Assembly: GCA_017354895.1 (NCBI GenBank)
Contig: CP071495.1
Span: 2,029,001-2,093,000 of the forward strand
Length of the DNA stretch: 64,000 nt
Reading direction: 5' to 3'
Origin: Podospora comata
Taxonomy: Eukaryota > Ascomycota > Sordariomycetes > Sordariales > Podosporaceae
The first letter of the stretch is position 1. Every line of letters starts with the position of its first letter. The translations under genes were made by a program, and so were the position numbers. Below are positions 21,340 through 33,518 of the stretch, piece after piece. The notes beneath the pieces are model-generated. The model was not told where the DNA came from and made no database searches. It saw nothing but the letters and a program-made list of their open reading frames with translations.

Positions 21340-23218
21340 TCACTTCTTCAACTTCACATCCATCTCCTTCTTAAATCCACGCCAGACCTTCTTCGCCTTC
21401 TCCAACATCTTCTCCTTTCCTTTTCCAACACGGGCGTCCTCAATAGCCTTCTCATGCTTCTCCTGAATGTCGACCAAATAGTCGACGATGGATTGCCAAG
21501 TTTCCTGACAGTTCTCGCTGGTCAAGGCAGAGCATTCAGCAAAGCCAGCCGCGTTGATGGCGGCGGCGGCAGTCTCACCCTGAATATCAGTGGCGGGCTC
21601 AGGGGGAACAAGGAACCTCAAACCTAAGTTGGGAAACGTAGGACGACGATCGACCTTGAGGCCAATGACAATCAACGGCACATCACCGTGGAGAGAGGCA
21701 GCCAGCATAGGCTTCTAGACCGTGCTGAGGCCATCCAGGTTCCGGGAATCCTCGAGATCGTAGCAGATGATGGCCGCATTGAAGAAGGTTGACCGAAGTT
21801 GGGTGTCATGACGGCCAGCAATCATGCCAGGAAAGTCCCACAACTCGATCTGGGCAAGGGTCCGACGGGTAGCATCGCCAGTGCTCATGGTGCTGATGGT
21901 GCGGATCTCTGTCGACGTAGAGGGGGCGCCGGGAATATATCTTCCCATCACAAGGCGGCTGCATTCTTGGTTAGTGGATATGACTAGGTTGGTGGAACTC
22001 AGATAGCAAACTTACTTGAGGAACGTGGTCTTGCCAGTCCCCGGGTGTCCCAAAACGCAAATCTTGAAGTTGCGAGTGGTGATGACCGGAGCAGGCACAA
22101 AGACCCGGGACATCATGCTGAACGGGGTACTTCTCCCGCTCTCACAAACGTGGCGCGACATGGCCGTTCCAGCGCGGGCCATGGTCGAGCCGTGGTCGTC
22201 CACGGACGACCGAGTCACCGCTCCCCCGCTCACGCGGGAAAGAGCGCGCCTGAACGGCGCGGCGATCTTGACTCGTTTGCTGGGGCCAGCCTCAAGATCC
22301 TCCAATGTCGCGACTTTATTAGTGATATTTTCAAAGAAGTAGATCAAAAGTTGGAAAACTTACAGCTCCCTGTCGCTTAGTCCCAGTCTGCCGGTTCTCC
22401 GTGGTCGACTCCACCATCTTAACCTCGTCATCCTCCATTACGGTAGCCAAGCTTCCAGCTTGGCCTCCATTGGAGGAGCTGACTTCGGGCAGAGCGACTC
22501 TCTGCGGCCCAAATGGGCTCTCGGAAAGCGAAATCCCCTCCAGCCAGTCCTCGAGGCGACGACTTGGGAGGTAGGTCACCTCACCTTGGTTTAAGAAAGC
22601 CTGGCCGTACAGGCGGCCGGCTTGGGCAGAGGCGGAGTCAAAAAACTCCTCTGCCGGCCCGAGAATTATCGAGCTCGAGTGCTGCAACTGCGCAGACTGC
22701 GCGCCCAGTCTGGCAGCCCGGTTGAGGCTAGCCAGCGCCTCCAGGTGCTCGTCTCTGGGGGCGTTCATTGTTGCTGCTAAAGGGGAATCGGGTTCAGCAG
22801 CGAGGTAAATAGTGGCGTTTCGAGCTCTGGGTTCGTTGAGTCGAAAGCCAAAGCCTGTGACGGGGTGTGGCGACAATCCCAAAAGATCTGGATCGAGGAA
22901 AGAACAGTTTGACCAACCTGGAGTCGGGATAAGGGATCGATGAGGTTCAGTTGATCGAAGACGTCTTGGTGGAGGCGGAGGCAGAATATCAGCGTCAAGA
23001 TGAAGGTCGACCTCTTGATCCTCTGGGGCGAGCGTGTAGTGAAATTCGTGGGCCTCAAGGTGCGACGCTGAGAGGGTAGGCAGGCTGCTCTCGGCGCAAC
23101 TCGCGCTCAGTGCCCTCCGGCGTCCTCGCATCGAGCTCCCCGGCAGGGCACGGCCACCTGCCATCGGGATCCGCATGCTGGCTGGTCTGTTCGAGGCAGA
23201 GACCATGACTAGTCGCAT
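21340..23218 (-). pseudogene. Rho-like small GTPase with long N-terminal extension, interrupted by one in-frame stop
   Basis: Three exons: 23218-22364, about 22299-22016 and 21958-21340. The unusual N-terminal half (about 285 residues) has no known domain. The GTPase half shows G1 GHPGTGKTT, G3 WDFPGM, a weak G4 (GLKVD in place of NKxD/TKxD) and G5 ECSALT, then a Lys/Glu-rich C-terminus without a CaaX box. At 21715-21717 an in-frame TAG lies exactly where Rho proteins keep a Trp (TV-stop-KPMLAASLHG against the usual W-x-P). The frame is intact on both sides and splice sites are good. A TGG-to-TAG change equals CA-to-TA on the other strand, the context preferred by RIP. The gene may be a very young pseudogene, encode a truncated product, or reflect a base-call error. 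The acceptor of intron 1 (22300 or 22291) and the start are uncertain. Confidence 0.7.
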
Positions 23219-24118
23219 AAAGTCGCACAAAATGAAGTTTGGATAGTAAGATGATACAGCCTTTTTCGAAGACAGACAAGATACACAGCTGTGAGCTTTG
23301 TCAAGGGGTAGAAACGACACTAAGAGAAGCTGGGCGAGCCGCCACGACAGAAGAACAAACCCGCGATAGTTGTTGTGAGAAGGAAGAATCAGAGAAAACT
23401 CCTGGCAGGCAGAGGAACTACAAGATCAGAAAAATACCTTGGGCCGGTGTTTAGGCTGCAAAGAGAAGACGGCAGGAGCGTCGGGGGCATGGTCCGAGCG
23501 CCTTCGTTGAAGACTATGTGCCTGGTTGTCTGCCTGGGTTGAGGACCCAGGGGCTTTAGAAGACAGCGACTACATAAGAGCCATCCCGTATAGAATCCGG
23601 ATTGATGGATTTCTAGCTGGTATACTTCAGAGTCGTCGAGGTTGTGATAGCGTACTTCATATTAACAGTCTTTTGAGACCGTAGAGGGGTCCAGTCAAAG
23701 TCACAGCCAAATGATCACGACCAAGGAGCAGATTGCATTCGACACCACACATGCAAAGCCGACTTTTATGTGCCTCTGATTTGAATATACTCACAAATTG
23801 GAAACCATGTTGTTCATTCTGTAACTTGGCAAAGTCAACTTGCTGCCGTCACCATCACCATCTCAGGGGTAAATGTTTAGATATTCACATAAACCGCACA
23901 TACCCCCATAATCGCATAAACCCCAACAATGACACAATGCTCCCCGGACCCACATCGGCTCCGGGACGACGGCGATTGCGCAATCCAGGGATCCCCCCCC
24001 CAAAGTCGGTTTACAGCGGCCCACACCACCGATTGCGGCAGCTGTTTGAATGAGTAATGAGTCCTGCCTCTTTTGAAGCCGAATTATCTCCCACTGTGAT
24101 TTTTGGTGCCTTTCATCA
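23219..24118. promoter_or_regulatory. Divergent promoter interval, GTPase and aminotransferase
   Basis: A 900-bp interval between two divergent starts. The frame upstream of 23218 is open for about 100 bases but has no further clear start. No other gene or RNA feature recognised. Confidence 0.45.
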
Positions 24119-25546
24119 ATGAGCTCGTCGCTTCTCTCGCCTCTTTTCCGGCGACAGTTATTCACATCCCTTCACAAAGTTCCCACCAGACTAGCCTTCC
24201 AGAGTACCCTCTCCATCATGAGTGAGAAACTGAAGCCCGCTGCCCGTGTCGCTGGTAGGAGGCAGGATGTTTGGTGAGATCTCACATTTCTCTTTCAGTA
24301 TACCTACATATCATTGACTCGAGACAAAAGGTCCATCATCAACGAAGCAGCCTCCGCCTCCCCCATCCAGCCCATCGTCAACATGGGCCAAGGCTTCTTC
24401 GGCTACAACCCCCCAGACTTCATTCTCTCAGCTGCCAAATCCGCCCTGGACCGCGTAGAATGCAACCAGTACTCCCCCACAAAGGGCAGACCACGCCTCC
24501 TCAAAGCCCTCGCCGACGCATACTCCCCCTTCTGGGGCCGTCAACTAGACCCCAACACAGAAATCACCGTCACCACCGGCGCCAACGAGGGTATGCTCTC
24601 CGCCTTCATGGCCTTCATCGAGCCCGGCGACGAAGTCATCGTCTTCGAACCCTTCTTCGACCAGTACATCTCCAACATTGAAATGCCCGGCGGAAAAATC
24701 GTCTACGTGCCCATGCACCCACCAAAAGAAGGCGCCGTCAAAACCCTCTCGGCAGGGGAGTGGACAGTCGACTTTGACGAGCTCGAAAAAGCCATCACGC
24801 CCAGGACGAAAATGATTGTGCTCAACACACCCCACAACCCGGTAGGCAAAGTCTTTTCCCGGTCCGAGCTCGAAAAAATCGCCGAGCTGTGTCTCAAGAA
24901 CCAAATCATTATCTTGTCGGATGAAGTCTACGATAGGCTTTACTACACCGACTTTACCCGCATCGCGACTCTTTCTCCTGAGGTTGAGAAGATTACCCTT
25001 ACTGTTGGGTCGGCAGGCAAGAACTTTTATGCCACTGGCTGGCGGGTGGGCTGGTTGATTGGCCCTCCCGAGCTGATCCAATACGTCTCTGCCGCTCACA
25101 CGAGAATCTGCTACTCTTCCGTCTCCCCGCTTCAAGAAGCCTGCGCTATCGGGTTTGAGGAGGCGGATGGGCACGGCTTTTGGGAGCAGTGTATTGCTGA
25201 CATGACGGCCAAGATGGAGAGGTTTACTGCGGTGTTTGATGAGTTGGGGATTCCGTACAGTAAGCCCGAGGGGGGGTATTTTGTCATGGCGAATTTTAAC
25301 AAGGTGCAACTTCCTGAGGGGTACGAGTTTCCGAAGCATGTCGAGGAGAGGCCGAGGGATTTTAAGCTGGCGTGGTTTTTGATTCAGGAGTTGGGGGTGG
25401 CGGCTATTCCGCCGAGTGAGTTTTATACGGATGAGAATGCGGGGATTGTGGAGGATTATTTGAGGTTTGCGGTTTGTAAGCCTGATAATGTTTTGGAGGA
25501 TGCGAAGGAGAGACTTAGGGGGCTGAAGAAGTACCTGAAGAAGTGA
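24119..25546 (+). CDS. BNA3: Kynurenine aminotransferase (BNA3/KAT-type, PLP-dependent), with alternative mitochondrial start
   Basis: Transaminates kynurenine to kynurenic acid with 2-oxoacids; class I/II fold. Exons 24119-24273 and 24331-25546 with a 57-bp intron. Motifs: PIVNMGQGFFGYNPP, QYSPTKGRPRL, TGANEGMLSAFMAF, LNTPHNPVGKVFSR, LSDEVYDRLYY, and the PLP lysine in VGSAGKNFYATGWRVGW. Two in-frame ATGs lie 99 bases apart in exon 1. The inner one (24218, MSEKLKPAARVAGRR) gives the usual cytosolic protein of about 423 residues; the outer one (24119) adds 33 residues rich in Arg, Ser and Leu without acidic residues (MSSSLLSPLFRRQLFTSLHK), a typical mitochondrial presequence. Both forms are plausible, giving dual targeting from one gene. 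The family is secure; the substrate is inferred. Confidence 0.93.
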
Positions 25547-26097
25547 CGGCCTGTGTTTTTGAGTGGCAAGAGTCGGAAGAGCGGCCGGTTGGGTCATGTT
25601 AGCATTTTTTTTAGACAGCAAGCAAGTGTGATTCTATTGATGGAGGGAATAGAAACTGATATTCCTTATATAACCGCTCACTTTGGTAAGGGGGTATATA
25701 CTGGATTTGTTGATATATCCTTCTAGCCCGCTTAATCTGTCTTGGACAACGCCGGTTTCCCTGTTTTGGTGACCTTTTCCCATTAAAACTCACTTTGGGG
25801 TTGGCAATGCCATTACCCCCTTAAATCCAACGCCTGCCGGACCTGCCGCTTTACCAATCCCTGTACTCAGCCCAACATATTCCCCATCCTGATGACACTT
25901 TCCCATACCTATGTATATGTCAAGTATTAGTTCCTCAATCCCGACGCCGCCGTGTACTCTCTATGCTGCTGTTGATGTTGCGCTTGTAACTGCGGTCCAG
26001 GCGAGGGTATCAAGGGCGAGCCCGCCAAAGTATCCCATCTCTCGAGGAAGTGTTCCCAGTTCAAGACACCGTCGTCGTGATTCATCTAGTCTCCCTA
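25547..26097. other. Convergent 3' interval, aminotransferase and Zn2Cys6 factor
   Basis: About 550 bp between two stop codons. Probably 3' UTRs. An ORF on the plus strand here (25911-26351) continues into the antisense of the regulator gene and has no family features. Confidence 0.5.
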
Positions 26098-28603
26098 TCA
26101 GCAGCCATAACCTTGATACCTATTTCTCGGGAGACCTACCCCATCATTCACATAACCATTCGTCACAGGCGGACCCCCCACTCCCGCCGCCAGTTTTGCA
26201 TAACCCGGAGGAGGAGCTGGTTGGTGCTGGACGGCACTCGCCGAGATCCCCATCTTGGCCAGAGCACCCCCCACAATATCTTGCACTCTCCCAACCATTC
26301 TCTGCATCTTCTGCATCTTTTCATCCATCGTCCCCGGCCAAACAGAGCTAAGCACCACCCCCAACGCCACAATCTCGTTGACGTCGCTGCTGGCGTCTGG
26401 GATCAGGGTCACAAGCCGGTCGAGGGTTCGCTCGACTGTTTGTGCCATTGTTACCGCTGACCAGGGGTAGCTCGGCCCTCTCGCCCCCGTGCCAACAACA
26501 CTGAGCAGGTCTTCGTCGTAAGGATTGTGGCTGTTGCTCTGGGAATGCCGATGCTGATACTGCCGAGGGTACGCCACCTGCGGGTGATGCCAGGGCTCAC
26601 CGTCCGAATTCTGCGATATCTGTGAATTATTCCTCTGTTGCTGTTGGTGCTGCTGTGCTCGCTTGATGTAAGCACACACACCCAACCCAGCCTCCACAAT
26701 GTCCTTTTTCATGACAAACAGGTACATTGCCACCACTTCTTCGTAGCCTGGACTCCTGGGGTCGATCTCATCGGCATAGGTCAAGATTGCCATTGCTGAT
26801 TTGAGGTACGAGAGCTCAATGTTTGACGGGCAACTGCTCGGGTCGGAGAGGAGCCCTAGAGCGAAGGGGCGGTATAATGCTAGTAGTGGTCGGCGGACGT
26901 GCATATCCAACAAGGCTCGGTGTCGCCATTCTTTGTGGCTGTTTTCTGGGTTGAGAGAGGCGTGTCTTGGGAAGAGGGCGGCAATGTCGGAGAGGAGGTT
27001 TTCGAGGTTCTGGCCAGCGGACAGGATAGGTTGGTAAGAGTCGAGGGTTGGAAGATGGGATATCAAGGCTGCGGCTTCGATTCTAGCTGGGAGAGTTCGG
27101 GAGGTGTACGCTTGAAGGCGGTTACTCGTAGAGTGGTCGAGTGGGAGTGACGGCGGCAAACTAGGCGTCGTAGGGGAGAGAGAGCCATCGTCGAGATTGG
27201 AGGGTGGTTTGCAGCTGTATTCACCCGCCCGGATGGCAAACGGAAGGGCGCACATCAACGAAATGTGGAGGTCCATTTCAAGCAGAGTGTACCACAGTCG
27301 TCGGCGCATCTCGCCGATGAAAGGACTTGACGGGGGAAGCTCAGAAGGGTCTCGGTGGAGGTCCATCGTCATGGCCATGCGAATTATGTAGCCTAATTGC
27401 GTCCAGGAGGAGCGTTGGTGGGGGCAGATGGTTCGTTCGGCGTGGAGAAGGAGGAGCTCGGTCTGGAGGGTGGTCAAGTCGGTGATTTGTTTTCTTCGAA
27501 GATCATCTAGCCAGTGCCTGACCAATATGCAGGCAGTGGGGATGTTGACGCTGGTGAATCTATCCTGCCCTAAACCTCGAGAATCTGTCCGAAAGCGAGC
27601 CGCGATGCTGATCATGCAGAGCAACCGAGGAAGAAAGCTTTCGCTACAGCCTCGTTTGTCCCAGTACTGGGCATATTCTTGGTGGAAAGACGAGACGTGG
27701 ACCATCCGATACAAGCCTTCAGAAACGACAAAATACTGATTGACGAGCCTGTCGCAGACGGATCGTGGTGGTAAAACATCGTTCATGCGTTTCTGAATTG
27801 GCATCATGGAATCGACATAGACGGTGATGGGCTCGAGAGCCTTGTGGTGTTCCTTTTTCAGCACTCGGCATGCGTTCTGTAGGCGGGCAAAGGGTCCCCG
27901 CAGGTGATCTGTTCTCGTCATGGTTCTCAGAAGATCATCGGCCTCGTCGAACTCCGATGGACGTCAGTGTCTCAGTTTGACCGTTTCATCGAGCACATGT
28001 CTTACAATATTCAGCAGAACCTGCGTGCTGTCCAGACCTTGGGGACTTGGGAACCGGAAACCTGGGTTGAATGGACGGCTCCGAATGGCCATTGACTGTC
28101 GGTAGGGAAATGTTGGCGAAGACTTTTCTGTGATGATCCTCTCGAGGCGCTCCAGCCGTGCTGCCATCTCGTCCAGGCCGACCTGAGGTTTATGGTAGTG
28201 CTCCAGGCCGTTGGATTGCGAGAATGGTCGAGGATAATCTCCATCATTGATGCTGGCAAGGTGTTGAGGGCGTTTGACCGGTCTTTCAGCCGATTCTCCA
28301 TCAGACCCGTCTGAGCCACCACCATTCTCCTGGTCAGTATATCGACAAGGCCTTCGGGACTTCTGACACTGAGAACATGGTGCTACTCGATCACATTTCA
28401 ACTTGCGCTTGCTGGCCAAAAGATTAGTTCCAGGCTTCTCCTCCCAGGCAAAAGCTCATCCCTTACCGGCATTCGACACAAGACTTGACTGGTCGAGGGC
28501 GCTTGACGCTCTTTGGCTGGACTGTTGGATCTAGCACGGTCGACGAGGTTACGGACGGTGTTCTAGGCAACACAGGACCTCCACCTTCGAGCAGTGCTTC
28601 CAT
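26098..28603 (-). CDS. Fungal-specific Zn2Cys6 transcription factor
   Basis: Exons 28603-28467, 28411-28006 and 27951-26098 give about 798 residues. The first intron splits the zinc cluster: SCVECR-KRKLKCDRVAPC-SQCQKSRRPC, that is C42-x2-C45-x6-C52-x5-C58-x2-C61-x6-C68, the DNA-binding binuclear cluster. A short linker with a coiled-coil-like stretch (MAARLERLERIITE) follows, then a fungal-specific transcription factor middle domain (about 215-560: FVVSEGLYRMVHVSSFHQEY, GYIIRMAMTMDLHRDPS, MRRRLWYTLLEMDLHISLM, LALYRPFALGL) and a Q-rich, Pro/Gly-rich C-terminus. It acts in the nucleus; the target genes cannot be told from the sequence. A promoter of up to 3.5 kb lies upstream. The acceptor at 27952 (GGAG) is less typical. 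Confidence 0.88.
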
Positions 28604-31600
28604 GGTGACCTCTCGAGAATGACCTGTCGTCAGTGACTGGCATTGGAAAATTGAACGAGCAGAAAATGAGCGGTGGCTTGGGTGTCGACTCTCGAAGGGC
28701 TCAGCTTGGGGCAGCGGTTTGGCGGGATATCAGAAACTTTGTGGTTGCTTCTTCTGGCGTCCCTTTGGCAAGCCCCCTTTTAGTCAGTCAGGAGGCATTA
28801 GAGGGAACACACGGCCGGTACGGTATTGTGCTGTGTATGTCACGAATCCACGGTCTCCCGAAACAACTGACTTCTCGCAATGTGCCACAACCCGCCCTCT
28901 GTTGGCCTCTCAGCCGCGACATGCGGCACTTGGGCTTTGGGGGAGGGGGGGAGATAGGTATGGTTGACGCAACATTGAGAACATGGCGAGCAAAGGGCGA
29001 GAGCAAAACCGTCCTTGTATGCATGCATCCTGCAAGACTGCCCTGTCCTATCCTGTCCGCCTCAGCTCTCCCGAGAGTCGATGTGTATGTGGTTGCATGG
29101 AAAATGGCCAGGTTGAAAGACAAAGACATGGGGGGTGAGTCCCCCACAGAGACCGGGTGCAACCGACATTAGGGGCTAGGGCCCCGTAGCTTAGGCCACC
29201 CTAATGCACAACTTACAGGGGAGTGGGAAGCTAAAGGAAGCATCACAAGGACAGCCCAGGGCCATCCGTTCATCCACCCAACATCCAAGGTAACGACATG
29301 GATGACATCGACTTGTACCTTTTTTTTTTTTATCCATGATCTTTTCGGAGCCGAACCCCCATGACCACCACCACATCGTCAACACACCCTCGGACACGAA
29401 AATGTCGCCGATGGATGCAGGCCACCCTCCCCAGAGGAAGACGTGCGCAAAAAAGAGGCAATGCGAGCACGCGGCACCAAGCAAGGAATCACGAAGTGGT
29501 CAAAGATTAATCCAACAGGAGGCGGAACCCGGATGTTGGACCGTGGTTGAAGATAAGGTTATGACATTTGGCAGGCACATTATTCTCCGTGCGAGGAACT
29601 TGACGTTGGTACGAGGCCAAGCCGACATAATTTTCAGACTCTCCAGAGCATGGTTGTCGATCCTGCAACCATAACGCCTCTCGCCTTCCCTTCTGGATAC
29701 CACCTCCCTCTCCAGCCTGCCATTACTTGATATTCAACATCGGCCCAGCCAGTACTCAGGCTTCGGTGCTGTCGTTTACTTCTCGTCTCGACAGATGAAG
29801 CCACGGGCCGAGGACTACCTCAAACTCAGGTCCGCCCAGCCCGGATATCCCCTCTTGACACGCCGGCCTTTCTCTTTTGGCTCCGCAATCTTGACGCCAC
29901 GAATGTTGGTTCCGACGGGCTTTTCGTTTTCCTCTGTATGATGAAATCCGAGGCAGAACAGAGTCGAGATGAGCTGTGATCGCTTCGGCTGGCCTTTGAT
30001 CTTGTTGGACGGCGCAGACCGTCCCAACCACCAGACATACGGACCTGGCATATCAACACGGCGTTCGCTTCTAGAAGTCCCAAGTGTGGCACATCCATCT
30101 GATGGATAACACCAATCTCGTGAAACACCGGCGATAGGACACCTATACGTGGTACGGTGGGAAGATTACCATCTGGAAATTTCACACACTGAGCGCCCTT
30201 TCGGAAGCCTCCGCCCGTCCTCGGATTTATTTCAGATCTTTATTCCGGGGCAGTCGCAGTAACGGCTTCCTAATGGGTCTAGGGTACCTACCTTAGTTGG
30301 GATAACGTCGTTGGTGGCGTCAACCTCCCACTAGGGCTCTCGCCAGTGATCCCAAGCTGCCCCGTTTTCGACCGCCTACGGATACCGAGGCCACGAGCAC
30401 CCCAACTGCGGTTGCTGCCTCGCCGGACCCAAGCCTAGACAGCTCGTTCCTGGACCTACCAGAGACAGTGGAAAGACATCGCGACTCGAGCTGGTCAGAA
30501 CTCTAGAAGCCACACCCCACGCACCCCCAACTGAAACAGCAAGGCTAACGCAAGGGCACAACACCCCTTACCCTTCTCACACACACCACACACGAGCCAT
30601 GTCGTTATCTTTTTCCACTTGGAGGGCAAATCTAAACCCCTCTCATATGCAATCATATATGCCAAGCTACAGCTCACACTACATGAGGACCGGCCCTCGG
30701 CGACAACGGGCGGCGGCGGCTCATTATAAGCGAGGAAATAGATGAAGCCAGTCCCAGGGCAGCATGTACAGAATCTTCCACGCAGATTGAAGACCACTTT
30801 CCATCGGTGGGCGTGGCTCTCGGTTCCTTCGGCACTTGAGGGCGGGAAAACCGTGTAGCAATATATCGAACGTTTAGCACCTTGCATTGAACAAGCCGGA
30901 TTTGTATACCAATACATACATCACCTCCGGAGACCACGAGATAAGTGCAGGATCTGGCACAACTAGACAGACGAGCTTATGCATATACCCATCCGCTACC
31001 CGGTTGAAAAGGCGAGTGAGTTACGTATCGGTTGGACTGACCATTTGGGGTAAAACAGTCAACGTGGTCGATTAATATGTTGATGAATAGCCGGCGGTAT
31101 TAAACGGTATTCACGCATTCTTTTTCCACTGACAACAACCAGATCAAAGGGCAAATGTTCCTGACTAACGGTCAGAACCACCCAGGCAAACTGTGAAGAA
31201 AATACGGCGCTTTTATCCTGACTAAAGGCCCAGCAACCCAGACCAGGGCAGGCCGGTTGAGCGTTAACCAGGACTCTCCCTCGCCGGTCCACCACCACCA
31301 TCTCATCCCATCCTACAACTCACTCCCACGCTCATGGCTGCACTAGAAAACCACTTGGAAAAGCCACGCCAACCACGAAGGATCCTACCCTGGCTCTGGA
31401 AAAGCCTCTAGCCTTGACTATTGGCTCCCTTGGTTGCAGCTCTAGTGTGTAGCTTACCCATCCGGTAGGGTACCTAGGTGGGTGTGTTGGTCCGGCAGCC
31501 GGCCGGCCGAGTGACAACGGAACATAGTGGACGACACCACCAACCCAGCCAACAAGGTGCTTACATAGTTTTGCTGACAAGCATGTGAATATTGGATATT

Positions 31601-31790
31601 TCTCACGGAGGAGAGAGAGAAAGGGTTTCACAAGGAAAACTTGTGAAGTAAACCAAAAACGGAAAACGGAATTGGAATAGAAAAGTAACAAGTTAAAAAA
31701 AAGCGAGAGAGAGAGAAATTCGTCCCTTGGATGCCACGTGCGCGCCTGCTTAAATAACAAACATCCTCCTCCAAAAGTCGGGCTCCATGC

Positions 31791-31827
<37 letters not shown>

Positions 31828-32073
31828 GCTGAAAAAGCCATGAGTTTTGCCTGCGGTGCTTTATCTGTCCTTTATCCACCACCACCTCTCCTCTTCAACC
31901 TAGTCGATGTTCGGCTTCCTTTCTCGTTGGGAACATGATCGGTTCTCCATCCCATAACCCCTCTCCCTCCCTCCTCCCTTCCTTAGTCGTGTGTTCCCCC
32001 TCCTTTCTTTCCTAACCTCAACTTCGTTTCCCTTGGACCAGAGCAGTGTTCAAAGCTTCCCCAACGAAGAGCT
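28604..32073. other. Long gene-poor interval with a GTT microsatellite
   Basis: About 3.5 kb upstream of the Zn2Cys6 gene and downstream of ATX1. ORFs up to 179 codons occur (28633-29172 +, 29826-30185 -, 30495-30917 -) but none shows a domain, a clean start context or intron-linked partner, and they overlap on both strands. A (GTT)n run at 31791-31828 would code poly-Gln or poly-Val, but only in ORFs without other support. T and A runs are common. Could hold long promoters or noncoding RNA. Confidence 0.55.
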
Positions 32074-32507
32074 CTACTCATCCTTGGGAACCTCGACGCT
32101 CCTCTCCTCGCCGTCGGCCTCGCCCTTTGTGACTTTTTTGCCCGTCTTGGCGATGGTCTTGAGGACTTTTTCGTAGGGGAGGGAGTCCTCTGCGATGACG
32201 GTGGCTGTTTGGGTTTCGAGGGAGACGGTGTAGGATTTGACGCCTGTGGTTTTTGTTTTTTGTTCTCTTGTCAGCAAAACTGTTTTCTTGTTGCGGTGTT
32301 GGCCGTGGCCCGGGTTTGACGGCGGCGCAAAAGGGGAGAACGTTGGGAGTGGAGAGGGAAAGGGGGGCGCATTTTACCCTCGAGCTTCTTCAAAACCCTG
32401 TCCACAGCACCGGAGCAGCCGCCGCAGCTCATGACAATGTTAAAGTGGTACTTGTGCTCCTGTCCGGTGGGGACGTCGGGAGTGGCGGCGGTAGCAACGT
32501 CGGCCAT
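32074..32507 (-). CDS. ATX1: ATX1-like copper chaperone
   Basis: A small cytosolic copper carrier that hands Cu(I) to the Golgi copper ATPase. Exons 32507-32378 and 32243-32074, with a 134-bp intron (GTAAAA donor, GCTGAC branch, CACAG acceptor), give about 99 residues. The metal site MSCGGC lies at residues 26-31 (MxCxxC), followed by SGAVDRVLKKLEG and, in exon 2, VKSYTVSLETQTATVIAED and LPYEKVLKTIAKTGKKV, the complete beta-alpha-beta-beta-alpha-beta fold with the conserved Lys of the last loop. Longer than yeast Atx1 (73 residues) because of an N-terminal lead of about 18 residues and an acidic tail after KVTKG. Likely upstream elements are in the T-rich region beyond 32507. Confidence 0.93.
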
Positions 32508-33518
32508 TTTTGTTTTGTTTTTCGGTTCGTTCAACGATGCGAGGAATTAGGGGTGTTGGTAAGGTAATTGGCGTTTTAGGGGTAGGAGTAGCGCGGTACG
32601 TTTTTTTGGTTGTGAGAAGGTTTGGAGAAAGAGATAAAACGGGGGAATGGTGGAGGGTGGTGGGTGGGCACTTGGTTATGTTATTTAAGGTTGAAGACAA
32701 CGTGTATTTGGCGGTGGTGGTGGTGGTGGTGCTGTTGCTATATATAACCGCTTGTGTGTGTCTCAGGCACGGAAATGGCGGGAAATTTAACGGGTTGAAC
32801 GGCGCGCAGCTAGTCTACGTACGCACTTGCACATGAGATGGGAGGGAGGTTTGTGGTTGCGGCGGTAGTGGTTACAAAGCTACGGATGGTACTTGGTTGC
32901 GTGAGACGAGATGCGATGGTGGGGGACGGGAGGAGGGGGGGGAGGGAAAGGCGGGGCAGAATGATAAATCAAGATGACGCCAGCGGGGAAAAGGGCTCGA
33001 GAGACCTGAGAGAGAGACCAGATTGCGATTGCGCCTTTTGTGATTGCGCGCGATGGGAATCTTTGCTGGCTGCTTTAGTTGGTGAGGATTATTAATGTTC
33101 CTCTGTGGTGCAAGCTGAAGGTCTTGAGCTCCAAAGCTTGTTCGAGGTATCGCATTGCCTTTGCTGAGTACCCCGCTATGAAGACCCCAAATATCAAAAG
33201 GCCTTGGACTATCTCGCCAAACGCAATTCCCCCTCTATCCACACCTCTGCCCAGAACTTGAAACATGCTCATATCTGACTCACTTTGAAACAAGGCACAG
33301 CTTTGAGGTTGAGATGATTCCTGCCCTATACATGAGAGCTAACAGTTTCCCATGAAAATAACATGGAGACGTGATACCCGAGTCTGAGCTGGCTGTGCTA
33401 CCTGCGGACAAAGACACTCCGTGCAATAGGAGGCCAAGCAGTTCGGGAGATGCGATCTGGGACAGACAAAAATGGAACCGTCGAATGGAGTCAAGTGGAC
33501 CCAAAAAATGCCAGAAAA
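32508..33518. other. ATX1 promoter region, GT-rich, with GGT microsatellite
   Basis: About 1 kb. A (GGT)n run lies at about 32710-32731 and a G-rich tract at 32920-32950. No supported gene; the short minus-strand ORF 33075-33293 has a hydrophobic stretch but no family features. Confidence 0.5.

Noticed and set aside
24545-25621. 358-codon minus-strand ORF opposite the aminotransferase
   Set aside because: Shadow of a certain gene, with biased composition.
28633-29172. 179-codon ORF upstream of the Zn2Cys6 gene
   Set aside because: No domain and no supporting splice partner, and overlapped by an equally plausible ORF on the other strand.
31791-31828. Poly-Gln/poly-Val coding from a (GTT)n run
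   Set aside because: The surrounding ORFs lack any other coding evidence; a plain microsatellite explains it.
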